DNA of 33,221 bases from the NCBI GenBank assembly GCA_001438605.1, contig LIDE01000038.1, positions 1 to 33,221 on the forward strand, in the 5' to 3' direction. Positions 26,091 through 33,221 of this stretch are shown in pieces. The stretch is from SAR92 bacterium BACL16 MAG-120619-bin48 (lineage in GTDB: Bacteria; Pseudomonadota; Gammaproteobacteria; Pseudomonadales; Porticoccaceae). The notes under the pieces were generated by a model, which worked only from the letters and a program-made list of their open reading frames with translations, made no database searches and was not told where the DNA came from. The position numbers and the translations under genes were made by a program. The number at the start of each line of letters is the position of its first letter. Position 1 is the stretch's first letter.

Positions 26091-26698
26091 TGTGATCGAC
26101 CTCTGTGGTTGTCTTTGGCTCTCTTTTCACTGCCTGCCCTATCGCTGTTTTGGGGATTTTCGTCCATCCGATTTCTAATGAATTCGTCGCAGGCTTGCAC
26201 GCCGTTCATAAGGTGCTTTTCTACTGTGCTCGCCGCTATGCCTAAACGCTCGGAAATTTCTTTGTGGGAGAGGCCGTAAACTTTGCGCATTAAGTAAACG
26301 CGACGGCACTTCTCGGTCAAGCTGGCGACGGCTTCGCAGTGGATGCCCAGTTTTTGTTGGGCGATCATTTCATCTTCTGGCGACCATTCCCCTACTAAGA
26401 CGCTGGACTCGTCTTGATCCTCTATGTAGTCGGTAATTTTTCGCGACTTGGATCGCAGTTCTGAAATGGCGATATTTTTGGCGATGCGAAATAAAAACGA
26501 TTTCGGCTGCTGCACGTGAGTGCTGCGCTCGGCGTTGTAGGCGCGCAAAAAGGCTTCCTGGGCGACGTCTTCAATATCTTGGGTATTGCGTAGATAGCGG
26601 GAAATAAAGCGCTTTAGTGCGGTTTGATGCTTTTCAAAGGCGGCGAGTATGGGTGTGGATTGGCTTTTCGCGCTATTTTTTTGGGGACGATTTGTCAT
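26087..26698 (-). CDS. ECF sigma factor, FecI-like
   Basis: A 203-residue sigma-70 family factor of the extracytoplasmic type. Region 2 reads RFISRYLRNTQDIEDVAQEAFLRAYNAE. Region 4 reads CRRVYLMRKVYGLSHKEISERLGI, then ASTVEKHLMNGV. It is translationally coupled to the fecR stub. Such pairs normally control an adjacent TonB-dependent receptor gene for siderophore or glycan uptake; none is present, probably because it was lost at the junction 700 bp away. Start ATG 26698 has a weak Shine-Dalgarno. Confidence 0.92.
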   Translation of the reverse strand: MTNRPQKNSAKSQSTPILAAFEKHQTALKRFISRYLRNTQDIEDVAQEAFLRAYNAERSTHVQQPKSFLFRIAKNIAISELRSKSRKITDYIEDQDESSVLVGEWSPEDEMIAQQKLGIHCEAVASLTEKCRRVYLMRKVYGLSHKEISERLGIAASTVEKHLMNGVQACDEFIRNRMDENPQNSDRAGSEKRAKDNHRGRSQ

Positions 26699-27009
26699 GA
26701 TGGCCTGTCGCTATCGACTGCTGCGCTGGTACCTAACAAACTGGTACCCATCAAGTAGGTGTATCCGTGCTCTGCTCGTGCCAATTGAAGTTCCGTCTCG
26801 TGGTGGGTTGATCGCCGCGGCTGTGCAGCTCGCGTTTTGCTCGATCATTGAGTAGGTTAAACGTAGTTTAGGATTCTGTGATTTTCAAGGGTGCGCTTTT
26901 GCCGCGGACGAGTTCTAAAGGGGTGGCAGCGAGGGGTTAAAACCTGCGACAATTCTGCTCTTTGCTAAGTTTCTCAGCCACCCTCAATAACCATAAGAAA
27001 AGAGGCTTT
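26699..27009. other. Divergent intergenic region with small repeats
   Basis: A 311-bp spacer with no credible gene. CTGGTACC is repeated at 26726-26733 and 26741-26748. TAAAC-GTA-GTTTA (26858-26870) is a 13-bp palindrome that could be an operator for the rightward racemase gene. No tRNA or known RNA was recognised. Confidence 0.45.
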
Positions 27010-28188
27010 ATGCGCGCGTTAGAAAACCTAAAAATTCTCGATTTTACGACGCTGGTTCCCGGCCCTTTTGCGACGATGATGCTGGCGGATATGGGTGCTG
27101 AAGTGCTGCGTGTGGAGTCGCCGACGCGGCCCGATATGGTGCGCGGCATGCCTCCTTTGGCTGACGGTACGTCATCGGCGCATGCTGTGTTAAACCGCAA
27201 CAAACGCTCGATTGCCCTCGATTTAAAGAAGCCTGAGGCGGTGGATATTGCCCGACAGTTGGTGATGGAGTACGACATTGTAATTGAGCAGTTTCGGCCC
27301 GGGGTGATGGCGCGCTTGGGGCTGGATTATGCGACGTTGGCGGCGATTAACCCGCGTCTTATTTACTGTTCGGTGACCGGTTATGGCCAAACTGGCCCCT
27401 ATCGCGATCGTGCGGGGCATGACAATAATTATTTGTCGATCTCTGGCTTGAATGGCTATTCCGGGCGCAGTGGTGAACGCACGCCGATTATGGGTATGCC
27501 CGTGGCCGATATTGCGGGCGGCTCGCTGCATGCGGTGGTGGGTATTTTGGCGGCGGTGAATCAGCGCCATATCAGTGGTGAGGGCCAGCATATTGATATC
27601 AGTATGACAGATGCTATGTTTTCACTGAATGCGCTGTTTGGCAGTGGCTATTTGGCGGCGGGTATTGAGCCAAAACCGAGCTCGACAAATTTAAATGGCG
27701 GCAGTTTTTACGATTATTACGCGACCTCTGATGGCCGCTTTTTGTCCGTTGGCAGCCTTGAGCCACAGTTCTTTATGGCATTGTGCAAAACGTTGGCTAT
27801 CGAGGATATGTTGCCGGTGGTGGCTGCGGGCGGTGCAGATAGTCAGACGCTGCTGCGCGAGCGCATTGCGGCGGTTATTGCGACAAAAACTCTTGCTGAA
27901 TGGCAGGTTATTTTTCAGCAACAGGATGCCTGTGTGGAGCCTGTGCTGACCTTTGCTGAGGCTTGCGCGTTCCAAGAGGCGGCTGGCAGAGAGATGATTA
28001 TTGAGTTGCAAACGGGCGATGGGGGCACCCAGCGGCAAATTGCGGGGGCGGTAAAGTTGTCGAAGTCGCCTGCGGTGGCTGGGGCCATTGGTGGCCCCAT
28101 GGGCGAGCACTCTCGCGATGTTTTAACGGCTTTGGGCCTTTCCGACGAGGCTATTGCTGCGCTGTACAGCAGTGGCGCGGTGGCCTAG
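27010..28188 (+). CDS. Alpha-methylacyl-CoA racemase (CaiB/BaiF family)
   Basis: The start is placed at ATG 27010 (392 residues), with AGAGG five bases upstream. This is a class III CoA-transferase fold, and the racemase subgroup is indicated by GHDNNYL (His137), ADIAGGS (Asp167) and SLEPQFF (Glu251). They correspond to the His/Asp/Glu catalytic set of the Mycobacterium racemase (His126, Asp156, Glu241) with matching spacing. It epimerises 2-methylacyl-CoA thioesters, which is needed for beta-oxidation of branched-chain, isoprenoid or sterol side-chain acids. It ends 15 bp before the convergent LapG-like gene. Confidence 0.93.
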   Translation: MRALENLKILDFTTLVPGPFATMMLADMGAEVLRVESPTRPDMVRGMPPLADGTSSAHAVLNRNKRSIALDLKKPEAVDIARQLVMEYDIVIEQFRPGVMARLGLDYATLAAINPRLIYCSVTGYGQTGPYRDRAGHDNNYLSISGLNGYSGRSGERTPIMGMPVADIAGGSLHAVVGILAAVNQRHISGEGQHIDISMTDAMFSLNALFGSGYLAAGIEPKPSSTNLNGGSFYDYYATSDGRFLSVGSLEPQFFMALCKTLAIEDMLPVVAAGGADSQTLLRERIAAVIATKTLAEWQVIFQQQDACVEPVLTFAEACAFQEAAGREMIIELQTGDGGTQRQIAGAVKLSKSPAVAGAIGGPMGEHSRDVLTALGLSDEAIAALYSSGAVA

Positions 28189-28203
28189 CGGCGAGTTTAG
28201 CGG

Positions 28204-28887
28204 TTAGTAGTGCACGGCCTCTAAATTTGGCAGTAGATCTTGCCACTCGATAATGTAGGCCACGGGCTGAACCGGCTTATCGAATGGGAAGTCTGCTGCC
28301 CCAAACAGAGGGCCAGCATCCACTAGATAAATGGGCTCGAGGTCGACGCGTAACGATGCCGCTTTTATCTCTTTGTCGATATTGTCGAGGATCAGCGGCT
28401 CTGCATCTGGCGTGGAGAAGTAAGCGAGCACGGTGTGCGACTGCCCTGATATGCGAGACTTGACGTAACCAACGCGCAATTTTGACAGCGCCATGCCCAT
28501 TTGCTGCAAGGTAAAGAGTTTGGTCATGGTGAAGGCTTGCCCGTCGCCCACATAGTTGATTAAAAACTCTATCGGGTCGGCCTTGGCATCGGATTTGCGC
28601 CAGCGGTCGATACCGTTAATTTGATTGGCGTTGTTGATAAAGCTGTTCACCCGGGTGAGCTTGTCAAGGTCGTCACTAATGCCTGTGTGGTTGATCATCT
28701 TCTGCCAGTCGCGCAGCCGGGCTTCCGTGACGGGGCCGTGATCTCTCGCTACCTGCTGCAATACTGTCTCGGGTATAACAAAACTGTCTGCACTGCCTTG
28801 AAATGCCATAACAAGACTTGCAAATACTAGTCGCCTTGCCGACGCTTTGATTCTACTGCTAATTACGCAATTTCCTTTGCTTTTCAT
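28204..28887 (-). CDS. LapG-like transglutaminase-fold protein lacking the catalytic Cys
   Basis: A 227-residue exported protein: Arg-rich n-region, hydrophobic core (about 20-31), GSADSF cleavage region. The Shine-Dalgarno (GGGGGGA) is excellent. The body follows the bacterial transglutaminase-like cysteine proteinase family of LapG: VNSFINN, DRWRKSDAKADPIEFL, TKLFTLQQMGM, RVGYVK, SHTVLAY (His151), PLILDNID (Asp168). His to Asp spacing is 17, as in Pseudomonas LapG (His172, Asp189). At the GDC-E-D site it reads GDG-Q-A (Gly116, Gln117, Ala118), so the nucleophile and the acidic residues that coordinate calcium in LapG are gone. It is probably a pseudoenzyme. It diverges from a LapD-like gene. 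Confidence 0.85.
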   Translation of the reverse strand: MKSKGNCVISSRIKASARRLVFASLVMAFQGSADSFVIPETVLQQVARDHGPVTEARLRDWQKMINHTGISDDLDKLTRVNSFINNANQINGIDRWRKSDAKADPIEFLINYVGDGQAFTMTKLFTLQQMGMALSKLRVGYVKSRISGQSHTVLAYFSTPDAEPLILDNIDKEIKAASLRVDLEPIYLVDAGPLFGAADFPFDKPVQPVAYIIEWQDLLPNLEAVHY

Positions 28888-28924
28888 GATGTATCCCCCC
28901 TTTTTAGTAACTCTTATCGCAAGG

Positions 28925-28998
28925 CTATGCTTGTCTGGGTACTTGGCATAGTCATTTGATTCGAGTATGTTGAGGCCGTCACATTTGCATGTTGCAAA
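28925..28998. promoter_or_regulatory. Inverted repeats in the LapG-like/LapD-like spacer
   Basis: CTATGC (28925-28930) pairs with GCATAG (28946-28951). TTTGCA-TGT-TGCAAA (28984-28998) is a 15-bp palindrome 30 bp before the LapD-like start. The 140-bp spacer must carry both divergent promoters; no regulator can be named. Confidence 0.4.
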
Positions 28999-29027
28999 AC
29001 GGACTTAGAGCAGGTCAGGAGGACCTT

Positions 29028-29582
29028 ATGAGCGTATATCGACAGCTTATTGCTGTGATTTCTGGTGTGATTATTGTGCTGACATCACTATGGATGCTGG
29101 TCAATATTTATGCCGATCGCACGCTGATGATTCAACAGGTGGAAACTCGCGCTCAGAGCGGCGCGACGGCGCTGGCAATCTCAATTACTGAGGTGTTGGC
29201 GAGCAAAAACAGTAGCCGTTTGGATACATTGTTTAATGCAGTGGCCGACTTGGGTGATTACGAGAAAATCTATTTTCACGATCTGCGCGGCGACCCCGTT
29301 ATTCGCCGTGGATTTTCGGCCGCCAAACCCGCTGTTCCCGACCTATTTATGCAACTGATCGCCCTGCCCTCTGTTGAACGCACGGCTATCGTCTCATCGG
29401 GCTGGACCAAGCTGGGCGATGCCGGCGTCGTTATCAATAATCAGCGCCCTTACGAAACACTGTGGGCGTCAGCATTGCACACATTTAAGTGGGGTGGCGC
29501 TTTGGCGTTTCTGGGAATTTCGCTGAGTATTCTGTTTATTCATGGACGTTTGCGGGCAGCGCAGCGCTATCGGGTGCGATAG
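29028..29582 (+). CDS. Membrane-anchored LapD periplasmic-domain protein without cytoplasmic output
   Basis: The start is placed at ATG 29028 (184 residues), with a near-perfect AGGAGG upstream. Topology: transmembrane helix 1 (8-28), a periplasmic domain (about 30-150), transmembrane helix 2 (about 155-173), and an 11-residue basic tail, then stop. The periplasmic part resembles the LapD/MoxY N-terminal domain: MIQQVETRAQSGATALAISI, YFHDLRGD, and SSGWTKLG with Trp126, at the position of the LapD Trp125 that inserts into LapG. The HAMP, degenerate GGDEF and EAL domains of LapD are absent. No remnant of them is seen before gltX, so this is a deliberate short form or an old truncation. Confidence 0.8.
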   Translation: MSVYRQLIAVISGVIIVLTSLWMLVNIYADRTLMIQQVETRAQSGATALAISITEVLASKNSSRLDTLFNAVADLGDYEKIYFHDLRGDPVIRRGFSAAKPAVPDLFMQLIALPSVERTAIVSSGWTKLGDAGVVINNQRPYETLWASALHTFKWGGALAFLGISLSILFIHGRLRAAQRYRVR

Positions 29583-29614
29583 TGACTTTATTTGCCGCGA
29601 CAACCCCACAGATA

Positions 29615-29645
29615 GTGACATAGGCCCCCGTGTAAAACGTATAAT
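29615..29645 (+). promoter_or_regulatory. Probable sigma-70 promoter of gltX
   Basis: GTGACA (29615-29620) and TATAAT (29640-29645) are separated by 19 bases. The perfect -10 lies 30 bp upstream of the gltX ATG; the spacer is longer than optimal. Confidence 0.5.
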
Positions 29646-29674
29646 GCGAGCTTTTTACACGATTGGATTATTCA

Positions 29675-31156
29675 ATGACCGTTCGCACTCGTATTGCTCC
29701 CTCTCCCACTGGCGATCCACACGTGGGCACTGCCTATGTTGCACTGTTCAATATGGCTTTCGCTCGCAGTCAGGGCGGCCAGTTTTTATTGCGCATTGAG
29801 GACACTGACCGCACGCGCTCTACGCCGGAGTCGGAAAAAGCCATTTTAGATGCGCTGCACTGGTTGGGTTTGGACTGGGATGAGGGCCCTGATAATGGCG
29901 GCCCGCACGGTCCCTATCGTCAGAGCGAGCGCTCGGATATCTATCGCCACCATGCCGATCTGCTGTTGCAAACGGGCAAAGCATTTCGCTGTTTTTGCAG
30001 CACCGATAGACTCGACAGTCTGCGCAAAACGCAAATGGAGGATAAGCAACAGGTTGGCTACGACGGCCACTGCCTGCATTTGTCCTCCGAAGATGTCGCT
30101 GCACGCCTCGCTAACCATGAGCCTCACGTTGTGCGCATGGAGGTTCCTCGCGAGGGCCAGTGCACCTTTGACGACATGCTGCGCGGCGAAATCAGTATCG
30201 ATTGGGCGCAGATTGATATGCAGGTGCTGTTGAAAGAAGACGGCATGCCGACCTACCACTTGGCCAATGTGGTGGATGATCACCTGATGGAAATCACCCA
30301 CGTTATTCGCGGTGAGGAGTGGATTAACTCGGCGCCGAAGCATATTTTGCTGTACCAGTATTTTGGCTGGGAACGTCCCGTTTTCTGCCATCTGCCGCTG
30401 CTGCGCAATACGGATAAGAGCAAGCTATCCAAACGCAAAAATCCGACCAGTATTTTGTTTTATCAGCGCATGGGCTATCTGCCAGAAGCGCTGCTCAACT
30501 ATCTCGGCCGCATGGGCTGGTCAATGCCCGATGAGCGGGAGAAGTTCACTCTTGCCGATATGCTCGAGGTCTTTGATATACAGCGCGTTTCACTTGGCGG
30601 CCCGGTGTTTGATGTTGAAAAGCTGAGCTGGCTGAACGGCATGTGGATTCGCGAAGAGTTGAGCGACGAACAGCTTGCCGATCGCCTACAAGAGTGGGCG
30701 CTCAATCGCGAGCGCCTGATGGCCTTTTTGCCATTTGCCAAACAGCGTATGGAAACCCTGTCGGATATCGCCCCGCTGGGTAACTATCTGGTGTCAGGTA
30801 TGCTGCCTATCAGCGCTGACGACCTTAAAGCCACGGGCATGGACGAAGAACAGCTGGTGATTGCGCTGCAGTTCGCGCTGTGGCGCCTAGAGTCGGTTCA
30901 GGTGTGGCAGCGTGACAATATCTTTAACGCTCTGAAAGCGATCGCCGACGGCCTAGACATTAAGCTAAAACCATTCCTAGCACCCTTCTTTATCGCTATC
31001 GCAGGCAGCAGCGCGTCAATCTCAGTGATGGATTCAATGCATTTGCTCGGCGCTGATATGTCTCGCGCAAGATTGCGTCACGCCATCGAGCTGCTTGGCG
31101 GCGTGGGTAAAAAGAAGCTTAAAAAGCTCGAAAGCGACTACCAGCAACTTGCTTAA
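29675..31156 (+). CDS. gltX: Glutamyl-tRNA synthetase
   Basis: A 493-residue class I aminoacyl-tRNA synthetase starting at ATG 29675; an upstream in-frame TTG would add four residues. It shows [14 protein letters not shown] (HIGH-type motif at 16-19), [24 protein letters not shown], and [11 protein letters not shown] (KMSKS equivalent). A normal-length C-terminal anticodon-binding domain follows. It charges tRNA-Glu with glutamate in the cytoplasm. It is followed after 6 bp by the promoter of a tRNA-Ala gene. Confidence 0.98.
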   Translation: MTVRTRIAPSPTGDPHVGTAYVALFNMAFARSQGGQFLLRIEDTDRTRSTPESEKAILDALHWLGLDWDEGPDNGGPHGPYRQSERSDIYRHHADLLLQTGKAFRCFCSTDRLDSLRKTQMEDKQQVGYDGHCLHLSSEDVAARLANHEPHVVRMEVPREGQCTFDDMLRGEISIDWAQIDMQVLLKEDGMPTYHLANVVDDHLMEITHVIRGEEWINSAPKHILLYQYFGWERPVFCHLPLLRNTDKSKLSKRKNPTSILFYQRMGYLPEALLNYLGRMGWSMPDEREKFTLADMLEVFDIQRVSLGGPVFDVEKLSWLNGMWIREELSDEQLADRLQEWALNRERLMAFLPFAKQRMETLSDIAPLGNYLVSGMLPISADDLKATGMDEEQLVIALQFALWRLESVQVWQRDNIFNALKAIADGLDIKLKPFLAPFFIAIAGSSASISVMDSMHLLGADMSRARLRHAIELLGGVGKKKLKKLESDYQQLA

Positions 31157-31162
31157 ACAAGC

Positions 31163-31191
31163 TTGACTTGGCGGTGCCCCATCCCTATCAT
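31163..31191 (+). promoter_or_regulatory. Sigma-70 promoter of tRNA-Ala
   Basis: TTGACT (31163-31168), 17 bases, TATCAT (31186-31191), then a GC-rich discriminator (GGCGCC) before the tRNA at 31207. The layout is typical of stringently controlled stable-RNA promoters. Confidence 0.75.
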
Positions 31192-31206
31192 GGCGCCTCC
31201 AAATTT

Positions 31207-31282
31207 GGGGCTATAGCTCAGCTGGGAGAGCGCAACACTGGCAGTGTTGAGGTCAGCGGTTCGATCCCGCTTAGCTCCACCA
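31207..31282 (+). tRNA. tRNA-Ala (anticodon GGC)
   Basis: A 76-nt cloverleaf with encoded CCA. The acceptor stem GGGGCTA pairs with TAGCTCC and contains the G3-U70 wobble that identifies tRNA-Ala. The D-loop is AGCTCAGCTGGGAGAGC, and the anticodon arm CAACA-CTGGCAG-TGTTG gives anticodon GGC, which reads GCC. The T-arm reads GCGGTTCGATCCCGC. It has its own promoter and terminator. Confidence 0.97.
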
Positions 31283-31285
31283 AAT

Positions 31286-31319
31286 AAAAATCCCCCGTAC
31301 GCAAGTACGGGGGATTTTT
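31286..31319. terminator. Bidirectional terminator after tRNA-Ala
   Basis: A perfect 15-bp inverted repeat (31286-31300 and 31305-31319) around a GCAA tetraloop, with a GC-rich core TCCCCCGTAC and T/A tracts on both sides. It ends the tRNA transcript four bases after its CCA and can also end the leftward ahpF transcript. Confidence 0.94.
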
Positions 31320-31369
31320 TTGTTTGTGCTCGTGAAATACACCAACCCACTAAAAACCATTTCAACGCT

Positions 31370-32953
31370 TTACGCAGCCCTCGAGACTGACACCTCCGCT
31401 GGCAACTTCAACAGAAATTCGAAGGCGGCCAGTGCTGCTTTGGCGCCTTCGCCCATGGAAACGATGATCTGCTTGTAGGGCACCGTGGTGACGTCTCCGC
31501 ATGCGAAAATGCCTGTCTCTGAGGTCTGGCAGCGGGTGTCGATAATGACTTCACCGCTGGGGGTTAGGTCTACGACATCTTTGAGAAAGGCGCTGTTGGG
31601 GACGAGGCCGATCTGGACAAAGACGCCGTCGAGGGCTTTGTTGATCTCTGCTTTTGTCTCGCGATCTTGGTAGACAAGGCTGCTGACTTTGCCGTGCGTC
31701 GCGACAATTTTTTGCGTCATCACGTTTTTCAGTATGCTGATATTGCTGCGCGCATGGGCCTGATCAACCAGGATCTTGTCTGCTTTTAACTCGGGGGCAA
31801 ATTCAAAGACGGTTACCGACTTGGCGATGCCTGACAGGTCTAGGGCTGCTTCAATGCCTGAGTTTCCGCCACCGATCACCGCGACGTCTTTGCCTTTGAA
31901 AAAGGGTCCATCGCAGTGGGGACAGTAGGCGACGCCGTTGCCGATATTTTCTTTTTCGCCGGGCACGCCGAGTTCTCTCCAGCGCGCACCGGTGGCGACA
32001 ACGATTGTGCGGGTTTGAATAATCTCGCCGGAGGACAATGTCAGGGTTTTAATATCGCCTTTTTCAATGGCGGTAACGCGCAGATGCTCTTTGAGGGTGA
32101 TGTCGTACTCGTCGAGGTGCATTTGCATGGCTGCGGTTAAGTCTGGGCCTGTTGTTTTCGGGACTGAGATAAGATTTTCAATGCCCATGGTGTCTTTCAC
32201 TTGACCACCAATGATGTCGGCAATCAAGACGACTTTTAAGCCTTTGCGGGCCGCATAAATGGCTGCGCTAATACCTGATGGGCCGCCGCCGATAACGGTG
32301 ACATCTTGCACCGGCAGTGTCTCTGCGGGCTCAGTTGGGCTTGATGGTGGGTAGAGCTCAATCAGTTTGTCGATCAGCTTGGCTGTGGTGATTTTGCCAT
32401 TGGCAAACAGCTCGCCATTCAGATAGACACTGGGGACGCCTTGAATATCGCGCGCGGCAATAATATCGGGGAACAGGCCGCCATCGATCATCTCGCTGCT
32501 GATATTGGGGTTGAGCAGCGCAAACTGGTTCAGTGCCTGCACAACATCGGGGCAGTTATGGCAACTGAGGCTGACGAATACTTCAAACGTCAGTTTTTCC
32601 GTGAGTTCGCTGACAACAGTGGTCAGTCGTTTATCGAGCTTTATGGCCGATCCCGCACTCTGCAGCAAGGCGAGAATAAGGGAGTTGAATTCGTGTCCGC
32701 TGGGGATACCGGAAAACTGGATGCCGGTGGCGCTGCCTTCTACTTCGAGGAGGAAGCTGATGGGGCTGCGCAGTTGGCCGTGGGTGTCGCGTTCTTCTAG
32801 GGTAATTTTCTCAGCGACGCTAGCAACACTGCGCAAGAACGCAACCAATTCGGCGCGCTTGGGGTGGTCACCGGTTTGAATAACCAGTGTGACGGATTTC
32901 TGCATGGTGTCGGTGTAGCCTTTCACGGCGGCTAACATTTCATTGCTTAACAT
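31370..32953 (-). CDS. ahpF: Alkyl hydroperoxide reductase subunit F
   Basis: A 527-residue flavoprotein starting at ATG 32953 with AAGG before it. The N-terminal tandem thioredoxin-fold domain has a redox CHNC (Cys131, Cys134). The C-terminal thioredoxin-reductase-like half has FAD-binding GGGPSG (222-227), the redox CPHC (Cys344, Cys347), NAD-binding GGGNSG, and [13 protein letters not shown]. It passes electrons from NADH to AhpC for peroxide removal. It follows ahpC by 112 bp; OxyR control would be usual, but no site was identified. Confidence 0.97.
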   Translation of the reverse strand: MLSNEMLAAVKGYTDTMQKSVTLVIQTGDHPKRAELVAFLRSVASVAEKITLEERDTHGQLRSPISFLLEVEGSATGIQFSGIPSGHEFNSLILALLQSAGSAIKLDKRLTTVVSELTEKLTFEVFVSLSCHNCPDVVQALNQFALLNPNISSEMIDGGLFPDIIAARDIQGVPSVYLNGELFANGKITTAKLIDKLIELYPPSSPTEPAETLPVQDVTVIGGGPSGISAAIYAARKGLKVVLIADIIGGQVKDTMGIENLISVPKTTGPDLTAAMQMHLDEYDITLKEHLRVTAIEKGDIKTLTLSSGEIIQTRTIVVATGARWRELGVPGEKENIGNGVAYCPHCDGPFFKGKDVAVIGGGNSGIEAALDLSGIAKSVTVFEFAPELKADKILVDQAHARSNISILKNVMTQKIVATHGKVSSLVYQDRETKAEINKALDGVFVQIGLVPNSAFLKDVVDLTPSGEVIIDTRCQTSETGIFACGDVTTVPYKQIIVSMGEGAKAALAAFEFLLKLPAEVSVSRAA

Positions 32954-33014
32954 AACCTTTTCTCCTTTTTGCAACGCACATGGCGGCGGGTATCTCCCCT
33001 TGGCAGAGCATTTA

Positions 33015-33045
33015 AAAAGTGAGCATCGGGGGAATACTCACTTTT
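33015..33045 (-). terminator. Hairpin between ahpC and ahpF
   Basis: AAAAGTGAG (33015-33023) and CTCACTTTT (33037-33045) pair perfectly over 9 bp, and a T5 run follows on the minus strand. It is a likely partial terminator that would let ahpC be expressed above ahpF. Confidence 0.65.
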
Positions 33046-33065
33046 GTCCTACATTTTTTAAACGC

Positions 33066-33221
33066 TTAGATTTTTCCAACCAGATTCAAGGACGGGGCAA
33101 GTGTTGCTTCGCCTTCCTTCCACTTGGCGGGACAGACTTCGCCTGGATTGTCAGCAACGTACTGGGCTGCTTTTACTTTTTGTAGAAGCTGGCTGGCATC
33201 GCGACCAATACCTTCAGCGGT
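33066..33221 (-). CDS. ahpC: Alkyl hydroperoxide reductase subunit C (C-terminal part only)
   Basis: The last 51 residues of a typical 2-Cys peroxiredoxin are in the window, ending [19 protein letters not shown], then NLVGKI and stop. The resolving Cys in the VCPAKW motif is present; the peroxidatic Cys lies outside. It reduces hydrogen peroxide and organic hydroperoxides and is recycled by AhpF encoded next to it. Confidence 0.95.
   Translation of the reverse strand, partial: TAEGIGRDASQLLQKVKAAQYVADNPGEVCPAKWKEGEATLAPSLNLVGKI

Noticed and set aside
28204-28887. Sequencing error explaining the missing Cys
   Set aside because: Three adjacent active-site codons differ by substitution without any frame change, and the flanking family motifs stay in register; a single base error cannot explain it.
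29583-29674. Frameshifted LapD cytoplasmic domains after the short LapD-like gene
   Set aside because: Only 92 bp separate it from gltX, and they hold the gltX promoter; no HAMP, GGDEF or EAL residues appear in any frame.
31207-31319. tRNA used as an integration site for a mobile element
   Set aside because: No integrase and no repeated tRNA 3' end were seen; the inverted repeat after the CCA is a terminator.

Overview
The window looks like chromosomal DNA from a marine-type gammaproteobacterium, possibly a Cellvibrionales/Spongiibacteraceae-like heterotroph. Gene content suggests this: DUF1244 and DUF2805 (TIGR03643) small proteins, a sulfatase, aerobic CoA-ester catabolism, a Lap-like module, and ahpC/ahpF. 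The genus-level guess is inference. No phage gene, IS element, integrase or CRISPR array was seen.

Layout. 1-5416, all minus strand: a secreted M20 peptidase (cut by the window edge), a class I-like HMG-CoA reductase, and a GAF-PAS-PAS-GGDEF-EAL cyclic-di-GMP enzyme. 5417-10114: a lipoprotein with an internal duplication, a DUF1244 protein, cysteine synthase, a DUF2805 protein, an unrecognised 158-residue protein and a LuxR-type regulator. 10180-12747: clpB behind a near-consensus heat-shock (sigma-32) promoter. 12890-22216: two divergent operons of lipid or isoprenoid type catabolism. Leftward are an OYE-family flavin oxidoreductase, an SDR, a FATP-type acyl-CoA synthetase and a dienoyl-CoA isomerase. 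Rightward are a membrane-anchored sulfatase, a delta3-delta2 enoyl-CoA isomerase, a nitronate-monooxygenase-like flavoprotein and an SDR. Their shared spacer carries a repeated CAATATA element. 22339-25198: sulfate activation (sat, cysC) divergent from a CysL-like LysR regulator.

At about 25405-25425 there is a clear genetic junction. The last roughly 70 codons of a GPH/MFS-type sugar transporter are joined to a fecR gene that has lost its C-terminal part. G-versus-C bias on the plus strand switches at the same point, so the two sides have different histories: a deletion or inversion, or an assembly chimera. To the right are an ECF sigma factor now lacking its receptor gene, an alpha-methylacyl-CoA racemase, a divergent Lap-like pair, gltX, a self-contained tRNA-Ala(GGC) unit, ahpF, and the end of ahpC.

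The most unusual biology is the divergent pair at 28204-29582. One gene encodes a LapG-type periplasmic protease fold in which the catalytic Cys and the two acidic residues after it are replaced (GDG-Q-A instead of GDC-E-D). The other encodes only the membrane-anchored periplasmic domain of a LapD-like receptor, with no HAMP, GGDEF or EAL. Together they look like a minimal Lap-derived module with neither proteolysis nor cyclic-di-GMP sensing.
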